Positions 1 through 8,721 of a DNA stretch of 61,154 bases are shown one piece after another (within the stretch, counting starts at the first letter, position 1; each line of letters begins with the position of its first letter). Source of the DNA: Azohydromonas caseinilytica. GTDB taxonomy: Bacteria; Pseudomonadota; Gammaproteobacteria; Burkholderiales; Burkholderiaceae_C. Made by a program: the position numbers and the translations under genes. The stretch spans positions 1-61,154 of the forward strand of contig NZ_JABBFW010000032.1 in assembly GCF_012927045.1 (NCBI RefSeq). Reading direction: 5' to 3'. The notes beneath the pieces are model-generated. The model was not told the origin of the DNA. It did not search any database and worked only from the letters and a program-made list of their open reading frames with translations.

Positions 1-914
1 TGCTGCACCGCGCCGGCAAGCGGCTGCCCTTCGGCATCGAGGTGGTGGGCTTCGCGGAAGAGGAAGGCCAGCGCTACAAGGCCACCTTCCTGGGCTCCGG
101 CGCGCTGATCGGGCAGTTCGACATGACCTGGCTGGACCAAGTCGATGCCAGCGGCATCTCCATGCGCCAGGCCATGCAGGAAGCCGGGCTGCGCGTCGAG
201 GACATTGCTTCGCTGCGTCGCGATCCCAAGGACTACCTCGGCTTCGTCGAGGTCCACATCGAGCAGGGCCCGGTGCTGGACGCGCTGGACCTGCCGCTGG
301 GCGTGGTCAGCTCCATCAACGGCAGCGTGCGGCTCATGGGCGAGGTCACGGGGCAGGCCAGCCATGCCGGCACCACGCCCATGGGCCAGCGCCGCGATGC
401 CGCCGCGGCGGTGGCGGAGCTGATCCTCTATGTGGAGCTGCGCGCCGCGCAGGTGCCCGACCTCGTCGGCACGGTAGGCATGCTGGAGGTGCCCAACGGC
501 TCCATCAACGTGGTGCCGGGGCGTTGCCGCTTCAGCCTGGACATCCGCGCCACCACCAACGAGGTGCGCGACGCCTGCCTGGCCGACGTGCGTGCCGAGC
601 TGCAGCGCCTCTGCGAGCGCCGCGGCGTGGCCTTCACGCTGGAAGAGACCATGCGCGCCGCGGCGGCGCCCAGCGCGCCCGAGTGGCAGCGGCGCTGGGA
701 AACGGCCGTCGAAGCGCTGGGCCTGCCGGTGTGGCGCATGCCCAGCGGCGCGGGCCACGACGCGATGAAGCTGCACGAAGCCATGCCGCAGGCCATGCTG
801 TTCCTGCGCGGCGGCAACGCGGGCATCAGCCACAACCCGCTGGAAACCATCACCAACGACGACGCGGACCTCTGCGTCCAGGCCTTCAACCAGTTGCTGG
901 CACAACTGGCCTGA
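1..914 (+). CDS. Allantoate amidohydrolase / N-carbamoyl amino acid hydrolase (5' partial)
   Basis: The frame is open from base 3, so the gene enters from the left edge and about 110 N-terminal residues, including the first metal ligands, are missing. The visible 303 residues match the M20 amidohydrolase family that removes carbamoyl groups (allantoate to ureidoglycine, or N-carbamoyl amino acids). Seen motifs are GFAEEEGQR (metal-ligand glutamates), HIEQGP, the dimerisation-lid motif SHAGTTPM and SGAGHDAM near the C-terminus. A second M20 gene follows 17 bases downstream and a purine-type deaminase after that, which favours a purine or allantoin catabolic role. Substrate within the family cannot be fixed from sequence alone. 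Confidence 0.85.
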   Translation, partial: LHRAGKRLPFGIEVVGFAEEEGQRYKATFLGSGALIGQFDMTWLDQVDASGISMRQAMQEAGLRVEDIASLRRDPKDYLGFVEVHIEQGPVLDALDLPLGVVSSINGSVRLMGEVTGQASHAGTTPMGQRRDAAAAVAELILYVELRAAQVPDLVGTVGMLEVPNGSINVVPGRCRFSLDIRATTNEVRDACLADVRAELQRLCERRGVAFTLEETMRAAAAPSAPEWQRRWETAVEALGLPVWRMPSGAGHDAMKLHEAMPQAMLFLRGGNAGISHNPLETITNDDADLCVQAFNQLLAQLA

Positions 915-931
915 ACCGACACGAGCACATC

Positions 932-2161
932 ATGACCACAACCTACGAACGGCTGGACGCCTGGATCGATGCCCATTTCGATGAGGAAGTCCGATTCCTG
1001 CAAGAGATGGTGCGCGTGCCCACCGACACGCCGCCGGGCAACAACGCGCCGCATGCCGAGCGCACGGCGCAGCTGCTGGCGGGCTTCGGCTTCGAGGCCG
1101 AGAAGCACGCCGTCCCCGCGGAAGAAGTCAAGGCCGGCGGGCTGGAGAGCATCACCAACCTGATCGTGCGGCGCCGCTATGGCGACGGCGGCCGCACCGT
1201 GGCGCTCAACGCCCATGGCGACGTGGTGCCGCCCGGCGAGGGCTGGACGCACGACCCCTACGGCGGCGAAATCGACGACGGCAAGCTCTACGGCCGCGCC
1301 GCCGCGGTCAGCAAGAGCGACTTCGCCACCTTCACCTTTGCCGTGCGTTCACTCGAAGCGCTGGGCGCGCCGCTCAAGGGCGGCGTGGAGCTGCACTTCA
1401 CCTACGACGAAGAGTTCGGCGGCGAGCTGGGCCCGGGCTGGCTGCTCAGGAACGGCCTGACCAAGCCTGACCTGGCCTTGGCCGCGGGCTTCAGCTACCA
1501 GGTGGTCACCGCGCACAACGGCTGCCTGCAGATGGAAGTGACGGTGCACGGCAAGATGGCGCACGCCGCCATTCCCGACACCGGCGTGGACGCGCTGCAG
1601 GGCGCGGTGGTGATCCTCAACGCCCTGTACGCGCAGAACCAGCTCTACAAGCAGGTGAAGTCCGGCGTGCCGGGCATCAACCACCCGTACCTCAACGTCG
1701 GCCGCATCGAGGGCGGCACCAACACCAACGTGGTCCCGGGCAAGGTGCTGCTCAAGCTGGACCGGCGCATGATCCCCGAGGAGGACCCGACGCAGGTCGA
1801 GGCCGACATCCGCCGCGTCATCGAGGAAGCCGCCGGCAGCTTCCCCGGCATCCGGGTCGAGATCAAGCGCATCCTGCTGGCCCGCGCGCTGCAGCCGCTG
1901 CCGGGCAACGCACCGCTGGTGCAGGCGCTGCAGCGCCACGGCGGCGAGGTCTTCGGCGAAGAGATCCCGACCTCGGGCACCCCGCTCTACACCGACGTGC
2001 GGCTGTACAGCGAGCAAGGCATCCCGGCCGTGATCTACGGCGCCGGCCCGCGCTCCGTGCTGGAAAGCCACGCCAAGCGCAACGACGAGCGCCTGGAGCT
2101 CGAAGACCTGCGCCGCGCCACCAAGGTCGTGGCGCGCAGCCTGCTCGACCTGCTGAGCTGA
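932..2161 (+). CDS. M20 family metallopeptidase (ArgE/DapE-like)
   Basis: This 409-residue protein is a zinc or cobalt dependent deacylase of the M20 family. Seen: H95-x-D97 in NAHGDVV, the bridging aspartate about D130 in SKSD, the catalytic glutamate pair in TYDEEFGGE, and a dimerisation-domain histidine in HGKMAHAAIP. The frame is open further upstream, but the ATG at 932 gives the normal N-terminus and lies just after the preceding stop, so that start is chosen. It probably forms an operon with the amidohydrolase before it and may cleave a related ureido or amide compound. Exact substrate is unknown. Confidence 0.85.
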   Translation: MTTTYERLDAWIDAHFDEEVRFLQEMVRVPTDTPPGNNAPHAERTAQLLAGFGFEAEKHAVPAEEVKAGGLESITNLIVRRRYGDGGRTVALNAHGDVVPPGEGWTHDPYGGEIDDGKLYGRAAAVSKSDFATFTFAVRSLEALGAPLKGGVELHFTYDEEFGGELGPGWLLRNGLTKPDLALAAGFSYQVVTAHNGCLQMEVTVHGKMAHAAIPDTGVDALQGAVVILNALYAQNQLYKQVKSGVPGINHPYLNVGRIEGGTNTNVVPGKVLLKLDRRMIPEEDPTQVEADIRRVIEEAAGSFPGIRVEIKRILLARALQPLPGNAPLVQALQRHGGEVFGEEIPTSGTPLYTDVRLYSEQGIPAVIYGAGPRSVLESHAKRNDERLELEDLRRATKVVARSLLDLLS

Positions 2162-2162
2162 G

Positions 2163-2288
2163 GCCGCGCGCACCAGGCTGGCCTGCGCCGGCCTGCTGGC
2201 CGTGGGCCTGATGGCCATGGCGATGTACGAGCTGTTCGCCGTGGTGGAAAAGCGCACCACGGCCTGGGCGCATCGCGGGCAGGGTTGA
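2163..2288 (+). pseudogene. C-terminal stump of an ABC transporter permease
   Basis: Directly after the M20 stop, the third frame reads about 41 residues to a TGA at 2286-2288. They hold a hydrophobic segment (AGLLAVGLMAMAMYELF) followed by VEKRTTAWAHRG, which is how SsuC/TauC/nitrate-type permeases end. No start codon or upstream permease domain exists, because the upstream bases belong to the M20 gene. I read it as the scar of a deletion that removed most of a permease from a catabolic cluster. Assignment rests on a short segment. Confidence 0.55.
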
Positions 2289-2334
2289 GCGACGACAAGA
2301 GGAAAGCGGCGTCTCGCACGCCCAGAATCCGGCC

Positions 2335-2820
2335 ATGACCCACGCCCTGATCCCCGACCTCGCCTTGTCCCTGCTGCGCCGCGCCAACGACATCGCGCGC
2401 CACGCGATGAGCCGCGGCCACCACCCCTTCGGCGCGCTGCTGGCCGCTCCGGACGGGCAGGTGCTGATGGAGCAGGGCAACGTGGACAGCGTCAACCACG
2501 CCGAGGCCGTGCTGGCGCGCGAGGCGGCCGAGCGCTTCGACCCCGCGGTGCTGTGGAGCTGCACGCTGGTCACCACCGTCGAGCCCTGCGCCATGTGTGC
2601 CGGCACGCAGTACTGGGCCCACATCGGCGGCCTGCTCTACGGGCTCAGCGAGCGCGAACTGCTGCAGCTCACCGGCGCCCATCCCGAGAACCCCACGCTG
2701 GACCTGCCCTGCCGCGAGGTGTTCAGGAGCGGCCAGAAGCCGATCACGGTGACGGGGCCGGTGCCGGAGCTGCGCGAGGAGATTGCCGCGCTGCACCGCA
2801 ACTTCTGGCGGCGCGGCTGA
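2335..2820 (+). CDS. Nucleoside/guanine deaminase (cytidine deaminase fold)
   Basis: This 161-residue protein carries the zinc-dependent deaminase signature: H55-A-E57 in NHAEAV and P-C85-x-x-C88 in PCAMCAG. The general family includes guanine deaminase GuaD and tRNA adenosine deaminase TadA. The position next to allantoate-type hydrolases and the GuaD-like length suggest guanine to xanthine deamination in purine breakdown. The end converges on ccmI 8 bases away. TadA is less likely because the context is catabolic. Confidence 0.8.
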   Translation: MTHALIPDLALSLLRRANDIARHAMSRGHHPFGALLAAPDGQVLMEQGNVDSVNHAEAVLAREAAERFDPAVLWSCTLVTTVEPCAMCAGTQYWAHIGGLLYGLSERELLQLTGAHPENPTLDLPCREVFRSGQKPITVTGPVPELREEIAALHRNFWRRG

Positions 2821-2827
2821 ACACCGG

Positions 2828-3481
2828 TCAGGGCGCCGCCGCTCCCCGCGCCTTCGCCAGGCTCTCGCGCACCCGCTGCGCCGCTTCCGCCTCCGGCGGC
2901 ATCTGCGCCAGCAGCCGCTCCCACAAGGCGATGGCCTCCTCGCGCCGGCCCGCGCGCTGCGCGGCGGTGGCGGCCAGGGCCAGCGCCTTGGGGTGCTTCG
3001 GCTCGGCTTTGAGCGCCCGCGCCACCAGCGCCGCCGGCTCGCCGTCGAGTTGGCCGCCCTGCGCGGTGGCGACGGCATCGGCAGCGTCGGCCAGCAGGTC
3101 CGCATCCTCGGGTGCCAGGCGCAGCGCCTCGCGCCAGGCCGTTGCCGCGTCGTCCCAGCGTTCCAGCACCTCCAGCGAGCGCGCCAGCGTGAACCAGCCG
3201 GGCAAGTCCTCGGGTTGCGCCTGCAGCCGCGCCGACAGGCGCTGCACCATGGTGGCCATGTCGGCCTCGGTCTGCCGGTGCGGCGGCGGCTGGTCGCGGC
3301 CGATGGCGCCCGGCGCACCCAGCCGCGCGTAGCTCAGCACCGCCGCCAGCGGCAGCAGCAGCGCCGCCACCGCGCGCGGCCACCAAAGGCCGGCTCCACC
3401 GACGGCGGGCTTCAGCACCAGCAGCGTGACGCCCACGCCCAGCACGCCCGCGGCCAGCCAGAAGCCCAGCAGCGGCTGCAT
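2828..3481 (-). CDS. ccmI: Cytochrome c biogenesis TPR protein CcmI
   Basis: Last gene of the nap-ccm supraoperon, 217 residues. Two N-terminal membrane segments (about residues 5-22 and 30-50) are followed by a TPR-rich region with repeats such as LPGWFTLARSLEVLERWDDAATAWREAL (split motif, about residues 100-127). In system I, CcmI binds apocytochrome c and hands it to CcmH/CcmF. Its ATG overlaps the ccmH stop by one base (TGATG on the minus strand), so translation is coupled. The protein is shorter than CcmI proteins with a full periplasmic domain. Confidence 0.85.
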   Translation of the reverse strand: MQPLLGFWLAAGVLGVGVTLLVLKPAVGGAGLWWPRAVAALLLPLAAVLSYARLGAPGAIGRDQPPPHRQTEADMATMVQRLSARLQAQPEDLPGWFTLARSLEVLERWDDAATAWREALRLAPEDADLLADAADAVATAQGGQLDGEPAALVARALKAEPKHPKALALAATAAQRAGRREEAIALWERLLAQMPPEAEAAQRVRESLAKARGAAAP

Positions 3482-3909
3482 CAGGTGCCTTCCCCAGCCC
3501 GAGCGGCGACGCCGTCCGGCTCTTCCGCGACCGCCTCCCCGGCTCCGCGGCGCACCCGCCGCCACAGCACCAGCGCACCGCCGCCCAGCAGGGCGAATGG
3601 GCCCAGCCACAGCAGCAGCGTCTGCGGCGTGCGCGGCGGCTCGTAGAGCACGAAGTCGCCGAAGCGCCGGACCATGAACTCGCGCACCTCGTCGTCGCTG
3701 CGGCCGGCCGCCACCTGGGCCTGCACCTGCTCGCGCAGGTCCTGCGCGAGCGGGGCGTTGGATTCGGCGATGGTCTGGTTCTGGCACACCGGGCAGCGCA
3801 GCGACTGCGCCAGGCGGTGCGCACGCGCCTCCTCGTCGGCAGACAAGGGCGCCGCGCCGGCCTGGCCGACTGCCAGCGCCGCCAGGGCGGAGAGGACGAT
3901 GCGCCTCAC
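3481..3909 (-). CDS. ccmH: Cytochrome c biogenesis thiol protein CcmH
   Basis: A 142-residue protein with a cleavable signal peptide, the redox motif L-R-C39-P-V-C42-Q and a C-terminal membrane segment ending in positively charged residues. CcmH keeps the CXXCH cysteines of apocytochrome c reduced for heme attachment in the periplasm. The start is a GTG overlapping the ccmG stop (GTGA), preferred over upstream codons because the signal peptide follows directly. It is the short CcmH form, with CcmI encoded separately. Confidence 0.9.
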   Translation of the reverse strand: MRRIVLSALAALAVGQAGAAPLSADEEARAHRLAQSLRCPVCQNQTIAESNAPLAQDLREQVQAQVAAGRSDDEVREFMVRRFGDFVLYEPPRTPQTLLLWLGPFALLGGGALVLWRRVRRGAGEAVAEEPDGVAARAGEGT

Positions 3910-4493
3910 TCTTGCACCTTCTTCCACAGCGGCCAGAACTCGCGCTTGAGCACCTGCGGCGTGAGCGCCCCCACGAAGCGGCCACGCACGATGCCGTCGG
4001 CGTCGATGACGAAGGTTTCCGGCACGGCGCTGACGCCCCAGTCCAGCGCGGCGCGGCCGTCGGCGTCGCGCACCATGGCCTCGAACGGCGCGTGGCCGGC
4101 GGACTCCAGCCAGCGCCGCGCCGCCGCCGTCTCGTCCTTGTAGTTGAGCCCGACCACCGTCACGCCGCGCTCCACGAGCTGCTGCAGCTGCGGCACTTCC
4201 TCGCGGCAGGGCCCGCACCAGGAGGCCCAGACGTTGAGCACCCAGGGCCGGCCCCGCAGCGCGCTGCTGGCGAGCAGTTCATCGGGCGCCTCCAGGCGCG
4301 GCAGCTCGAACACCGGCGCCGGCTGGCCCACCAGCGCCGAAGGCAGCGCGCGCGGGTCGCGCTGCAGCCCATGCGCCAGCAGCAGCACCATGCCCAGCAG
4401 CAGCGCCAGCGGCAGCAGCGCGCGCCAGCGATGGCGGGCCGGGCGGACCGATTCGGGGCGGAGTCGAGGACGCAAGGGTGACGGTACGGCCAT
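3906..4493 (-). CDS. ccmG: Thiol:disulfide interchange protein CcmG/DsbE
   Basis: Thioredoxin-fold periplasmic reductant of the cytochrome c maturation pathway, 195 residues. One N-terminal membrane anchor (about residues 25-42) precedes the domain with active site W-C93-G-P-C96 and the cis-proline region AVPETFVID. Two in-frame ATGs lie 6 bases apart (4499 and 4493). An AGAAGG ribosome site abuts the first and sits 6 bases before the second, so 4493 is chosen. It ends inside the ccmH start. Confidence 0.9.
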   Translation of the reverse strand: MAVPSPLRPRLRPESVRPARHRWRALLPLALLLGMVLLLAHGLQRDPRALPSALVGQPAPVFELPRLEAPDELLASSALRGRPWVLNVWASWCGPCREEVPQLQQLVERGVTVVGLNYKDETAAARRWLESAGHAPFEAMVRDADGRAALDWGVSAVPETFVIDADGIVRGRFVGALTPQVLKREFWPLWKKVQE

Positions 4494-4515
4494 GTGCATC
4501 CTTCTCGTTGTCGGA

Positions 4516-6516
4516 TCAGGCCGGCTTGTGCCGTGCCGCTGCCTCGGCGGCGCGCGCCGGGGCGGCGCGGTGCTGGTATTGCCGGTCCAGCGCGGCCAGC
4601 GCGCCACCCAGGGCCATCAGCAGCACGCCGGCCCAGATCCAGTTGACCATGGGTTTCAGTTGCAGGCGCAGGGCCCAGCGCCCGGCGCCCAGCGGATCGC
4701 CCAGCGCCACGTAGAGGTCGCGCCAGGGACTGCGATCGATGGCTGGCACGGCGATGGTCTGGTCCTGCGCGCGGAAGGCGCGGCGCTGCGGCAGGAGCTG
4801 CGCCACCGGTGAGCCGTCCTCGTGCCACACCGCCACGCGGGCCTGCACGCCGTCGTGGTTGACGCCCTGCAGCGGCTGCACCGCCTGCAGCTGCACGCGG
4901 TACGGGCCCAGCGTGGCGCTCTCGCCCACGGCCAGCGGCAGCTCGCGCTCGATCTCCAGGCCCTTGACCGCGCACACGCCCAGCACGAACACGCCCACGC
5001 CCAGGTGCGCCAGCCGCATGCCCCAGGCGGCGCGGCCGGCGCGCGGCTGGCGCAGCACCTGCTGCAGCGTGGTGGCGAAGATCCAGCCCGCCAGCCACAG
5101 GCCCAGGCCGAACAGCGGGCTCCAGTGGCGCAGCGCCGCCATCGCGCCCAGGCTCGCCAGCAGGCTGGCCGCCGCCGCCCAGCGCAGCCGGCGTGCCAGC
5201 GTCAAGGCCTCGGCGCGGCCCCAGGCCGCGAAAGGCGCCGCGCCCATCAGGAACACCGCCGGCGCCAGCAACGGCACCATCACGGCCTCGAAGTACGGCG
5301 CGCCCACCGAGATGCGCGCGCCGCCCAGCGCCTCCAGCGCCATCGGGTACAGCGTGGCCAGCAGCACCGAGGCCGCCGCCACCGCCATCAGCAGCAGGTT
5401 GCTCAGCAGCAGCGTCTCGCGTGAGAAGAGCGCGTGCGCCGGAGCGGCCGCGGCGCGCGGCGGGCGCAGCGCCCACAGCAGCAACGCCGCGCCGACCAGG
5501 CCCGCGATCAGCGCCAGGATGAACAGCCCGCGCCGCGGGTCGGAGGCGAAGGCGTGCACCGAGGTCACCACGCCCGAGCGCACGATGAAGGTGCCGATCA
5601 GCGCCAGCGCGAAGCCGGCGATGCACAGCAGCAGCACCGCCGGCCCCTGCCCGCCACGGCGCTGCGCCACCGCCAGCACGTGCAGCAGCGCCGTGCCCAC
5701 CAGCCAGGGCAGCAGCGCCGCGTTCTCCACCGGGTCCCAGAACCACCAGCCGCCCCAGCCGAGCACGTAGTACGCCCAGGCGCTGCCCAGGCCGATGCCC
5801 AGGCTCAGCAGCGCCCAGCTCGCCAGCACCCAGGGCCGCAGCCAGCGCGCCCACTCCGGACGCAGCTCGCGCTCCCACAGCACCGCCAGCGCGAAGGCGA
5901 AGGGCACGGCGAAGCCGACGTAGCCCAGGTACAGCGCCGGCGGGTGCAGCACCATGGCCGGGTCCTGCAGCAGCGCGTTGAGGTCGGCGCCGTCGGCTGG
6001 CGGCGGCACCAGCCGCGTGAACGGGGACGAGGCCAGCAGCACGTAGAGGCCAAAGGCCGCCACCAGCAGCCCCATGCCGCCCAGCAGCCGCAACGCGAAA
6101 CCCGCGGGCAGGCCGCGGCTGAAGCGCGCCACCGCCGCGCCCCATAGCGACAGCACCAGCAGCCACAGCAGCATCGAGCCCTCGTGGCTGCCCCACACCG
6201 CGGCGATGCGGTAGGCCAGCGGCAGCGTGGAGTGCGAGTGCTGCGCTACGTAGCGCACCGAGAAGTCCAGCGCGACGAAGCTCCAGGCCAGCCCGGCCAG
6301 GGCCAGCGCCAGCAGCACGCAGCTCGCCACGGCGCTGCGGCGCGCCAGGCGCAGCAGCGCCTCCACGCTGTTCGCGGACGGCCCCGGCGCCCCGGCGGCC
6401 ACGCCGCCGTCCGGGCCAATGGCGACGGCGGCACTGGCGCGCAGCGGCAGCAGCGCCTGCAGCAGCGCGAGCCACAGCGCCAGGATCGCGGCGAAGTGCG
6501 CCAGCTCCGGGATCAC
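4516..6516 (-). CDS. ccmF: Heme lyase subunit CcmF
   Basis: A 666-residue polytopic membrane protein of the cytochrome c synthetase. It has many hydrophobic segments, the tryptophan-rich heme-handling motif WGGWWFWDPVENA (about residues 250-262) and flanking conserved histidines such as in HPPALYLGYVG. CcmF with CcmH/CcmI takes heme from holo-CcmE and ligates it to apocytochrome c. Its start overlaps the ccmE stop region by four bases. Length matches the family. Confidence 0.95.
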   Translation of the reverse strand: MIPELAHFAAILALWLALLQALLPLRASAAVAIGPDGGVAAGAPGPSANSVEALLRLARRSAVASCVLLALALAGLAWSFVALDFSVRYVAQHSHSTLPLAYRIAAVWGSHEGSMLLWLLVLSLWGAAVARFSRGLPAGFALRLLGGMGLLVAAFGLYVLLASSPFTRLVPPPADGADLNALLQDPAMVLHPPALYLGYVGFAVPFAFALAVLWERELRPEWARWLRPWVLASWALLSLGIGLGSAWAYYVLGWGGWWFWDPVENAALLPWLVGTALLHVLAVAQRRGGQGPAVLLLCIAGFALALIGTFIVRSGVVTSVHAFASDPRRGLFILALIAGLVGAALLLWALRPPRAAAAPAHALFSRETLLLSNLLLMAVAAASVLLATLYPMALEALGGARISVGAPYFEAVMVPLLAPAVFLMGAAPFAAWGRAEALTLARRLRWAAAASLLASLGAMAALRHWSPLFGLGLWLAGWIFATTLQQVLRQPRAGRAAWGMRLAHLGVGVFVLGVCAVKGLEIERELPLAVGESATLGPYRVQLQAVQPLQGVNHDGVQARVAVWHEDGSPVAQLLPQRRAFRAQDQTIAVPAIDRSPWRDLYVALGDPLGAGRWALRLQLKPMVNWIWAGVLLMALGGALAALDRQYQHRAAPARAAEAAARHKPA

Positions 6517-6938
6517 GGCTTCACCCAGGCCGGCCGCGACTCCCCGGTCGGCGGCATGTAGTTCTCGTCATGCTTGGCCAGCACCTCGTGCGCATCGAAC
6601 ACGCCGTCGCGGCCCAGCCGGCCACCCGCCACCACGCCCTGGCCTTCGCCGAAGAGATCGGGCAGCAGCCCGCTGTAGCGCACCGGCACGCGGTGCGCGC
6701 CCTCGGCCACCACGAAATGCACGGTCATGCTGCCGGGCTCGCGGCGCAGCGAGCCGGGCTCGACCACGCCGCCCAGGCGCAGGCGCTGCTGCGGTGCCGG
6801 ACGCTGCTGCAGCAGCTCGCCCGGGCCCAGGAAGAAATCGAGGTTGTGGCGCAGCGCGCCCAGCAGCAGCGCCGCGGCCGTGGCCAGCAGGCCCAGCACG
6901 ATCAGGACGGCGGCCAGGCGGCGCCGGCGCGGCGTCAT
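6513..6938 (-). CDS. ccmE: Heme chaperone CcmE
   Basis: A 141-residue protein with one N-terminal membrane anchor (about residues 8-27) and an OB-fold periplasmic domain. The covalent heme histidine H123 and Y127 are seen in LAKHDENYMPP. It receives heme from CcmC and delivers it to CcmF. The frame is open further upstream, but the ATG at 6938 overlaps the ccmD stop as ATGA and begins the membrane anchor, so it is the start. Confidence 0.95.
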   Translation of the reverse strand: MTPRRRRLAAVLIVLGLLATAAALLLGALRHNLDFFLGPGELLQQRPAPQQRLRLGGVVEPGSLRREPGSMTVHFVVAEGAHRVPVRYSGLLPDLFGEGQGVVAGGRLGRDGVFDAHEVLAKHDENYMPPTGESRPAWVKP

Positions 6939-7189
6939 CGCGGCTCTCCCCGGCCCGGTGCGGCGGGCTGCGCCACGGCCGCCCGCTCGTCGCGTGACGC
7001 TTCCCGCGGGGCCCCGCTGCGGCCGGCCGCCGACAGCACGGCCGGGCTGGGTGGCGGATGCCGCCGGCTGCGCCGCCACAAGGTGAAGAACTCCACACCC
7101 AGCGCCAGCAGCGCCAGCCCCCAGCCGGTCCAGACATAGGCGCCATGCCCGCCCATGTGCCAGAACAGCGCCCAGTCGATGTCCGTCAT
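6935..7189 (-). CDS. ccmD: Heme exporter protein CcmD
   Basis: A small membrane protein of 84 residues. Its first half is typical CcmD: a tryptophan- and glycine-rich start (HMGGHGAYVWTGWGLA), one membrane helix and an RRSRRH tail. CcmD holds CcmE to the CcmABC exporter. It overlaps ccmC upstream and ccmE downstream by ATGA. The C-terminal 40 residues form a polar, low-complexity tail longer than usual for the family. The surrounding frame is open much further upstream but the ATG at 7189 gives the recognisable protein. Confidence 0.85.
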   Translation of the reverse strand: MTDIDWALFWHMGGHGAYVWTGWGLALLALGVEFFTLWRRSRRHPPPSPAVLSAAGRSGAPREASRDERAAVAQPAAPGRGEPR

Positions 7190-7986
7190 CGCCAGCCTTT
7201 CACGGTGGGCCGCGGCCGCGGCGGTGCCGCGCGCTGCTCGGCCAGGATGCAGCGCGCGCGCAGCAGCGTCATGGCGGCGGCGTAGGCCCAGGCGGCCAGC
7301 GTCATCAGCACCAGCGCGGCCAGCTGCGTCCACTCCAGGGCCGCGCCGCGTGGCGTGATGGTGGCGCCCTGGTGCAGCGTGTTCCACCAGTGCACCGAGA
7401 ACCAGATCACGGGCAGGTTCACCGCCCCGACCAGCGCCAGCAGGGCCGACAGCCGCGCCGCGCGGCGCTCGTCGTCGAAGGCCGCGCGCAGCCCAATCAC
7501 GCCCAGGTACAGGAACAGCAGCAGCAGCTGCGAGGCCAGCCGCGCATCCCACACCCACCAGGTGCCCCAGGTGGGCTGCCCCCACAGCGCGCCGCTGACG
7601 AGCGCCAGCGCGCAGAACATCGCGCCCGTGGGCGCCATGGCCTGCGCCAGTGCCGAGGCCACGCGGCCACGCCACACCAGCGCCATGGCCGACCAGAAGG
7701 CCATCAGGGCGTAGAGCCACATCGACATCCAGGCCGAGGCCACGTGCACGGGCAGCAGCCGCACCGCGTCGCCCTGGCGCGCGTCGGCCGGCATGACGAA
7801 GAAGGTCAGCCACAGCCCCGGCACCACGCAGGGCAGCGCCAGGGCCAGCAGCGGCGCCCACCAGCGCGCCACCCAGACCTCGAACACCGGCGGCGAGGCC
7901 AGGCGGCGCCAGGGTGTCCAGGGCGGCAGCCGCAGCGGCCGGGGCGGCGTGGGCAGGGAAGCGATGGGCGTGCTCATGCGTGTCAT
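7186..7986 (-). CDS. ccmC: Heme exporter permease CcmC
   Basis: A six-helix membrane protein of 266 residues with the WWD-class heme motif WGTWWVWDARL, which binds heme together with flanking histidines and loads it on CcmE. The N-terminus has two possible ATGs at 7986 and 7977; 7986 lies just downstream of the ccmB stop and is kept. It overlaps ccmD by ATGA. Family length is about 240-260, so the first 15-20 residues may be dispensable. Confidence 0.93.
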   Translation of the reverse strand: MTRMSTPIASLPTPPRPLRLPPWTPWRRLASPPVFEVWVARWWAPLLALALPCVVPGLWLTFFVMPADARQGDAVRLLPVHVASAWMSMWLYALMAFWSAMALVWRGRVASALAQAMAPTGAMFCALALVSGALWGQPTWGTWWVWDARLASQLLLLFLYLGVIGLRAAFDDERRAARLSALLALVGAVNLPVIWFSVHWWNTLHQGATITPRGAALEWTQLAALVLMTLAAWAYAAAMTLLRARCILAEQRAAPPRPRPTVKGWR

Positions 7987-7992
7987 GTCCGT

Positions 7993-8721
7993 TCAATCCA
8001 TGCCCATGCGCAGCGCCGCCAGCACCGTCCAGGGCAGCAGCGCCAGCGCCGCGGCCATCAGCGCGCCCAGCAGCCAGGACGCGGCCGGCGCGCCCTGCGC
8101 GGTGGCCATGCCCAGCAGCAGCACCGGCACGGCCAGCGGCAGCACCAGCAGCGCCAGCAGCACGCCGCCGCCGCGCGAGCCCAGCGTCAGCGCCGCGCCC
8201 AACGCGCACAGCAGCACCAGCGTGGGCAGCCCCAACAGCAGCGACAGCGCCAGCGCCGGCCATTGCGCCAGTGGCAGGCCGTAGAGCGGCATGAGCAGCG
8301 CGCTGGCCGGCAGCAGCAGCCCGCAGGCCAGGCCATGCGCCAGCAGCCGACCGCCCAGCACCGCCAGCGGCGCCGGCGCCATGAGCTGCTGCTCCAGCGC
8401 GCCGTTGCCTAGGTCGGCCTGGAACAGGCGCAGGCTGCTCAGCAGCACCGACAGCAGCGCCGCGGTCCAGGCCGCCGCGGGCGCCACGCGCTGCAGCAGC
8501 GCGGGCTCGCCGCCCAGCGCCAGCGGCAGCAGCGACAGCACCAGCGCGAAGAAGCCCAGCGCCGCCAGCGCGTCGAAGCGCTCGCGCAGCAGCAGCCGCA
8601 GCTCGCGGCGCAGGCTCGCGCGCAGGCAGGCCGCGCCGCCGGCCGCCGCGGGGCTCAGGCCGCCTGCGGCAGCGGGGCGGGCAGGTGCAGGCGGGGCATC
8701 GAAGGTGCTGATGAGGGCCAT
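7993..8721 (-). CDS. ccmB: Heme ABC exporter permease CcmB
   Basis: A 242-residue integral membrane protein with about six hydrophobic helices and the CcmB feature LFQADLGNGALEQQL in the first cytoplasmic loop. With CcmA and CcmC it forms the exporter complex that releases holo-CcmE. The first 30 residues are an alanine/proline-rich extension encoded where the gene overlaps ccmA by 67 bases, so a later start cannot be excluded. Confidence 0.92.
   Translation of the reverse strand: MALISTFDAPPAPARPAAAGGLSPAAAGGAACLRASLRRELRLLLRERFDALAALGFFALVLSLLPLALGGEPALLQRVAPAAAWTAALLSVLLSSLRLFQADLGNGALEQQLMAPAPLAVLGGRLLAHGLACGLLLPASALLMPLYGLPLAQWPALALSLLLGLPTLVLLCALGAALTLGSRGGGVLLALLVLPLAVPVLLLGMATAQGAPAASWLLGALMAAALALLPWTVLAALRMGMD

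Noticed and set aside
4160-6475. Long minus-strand frame overlapping ccmF and ccmG
   Set aside because: Ala/Arg-rich shadow in another frame of ccmF; no motif.
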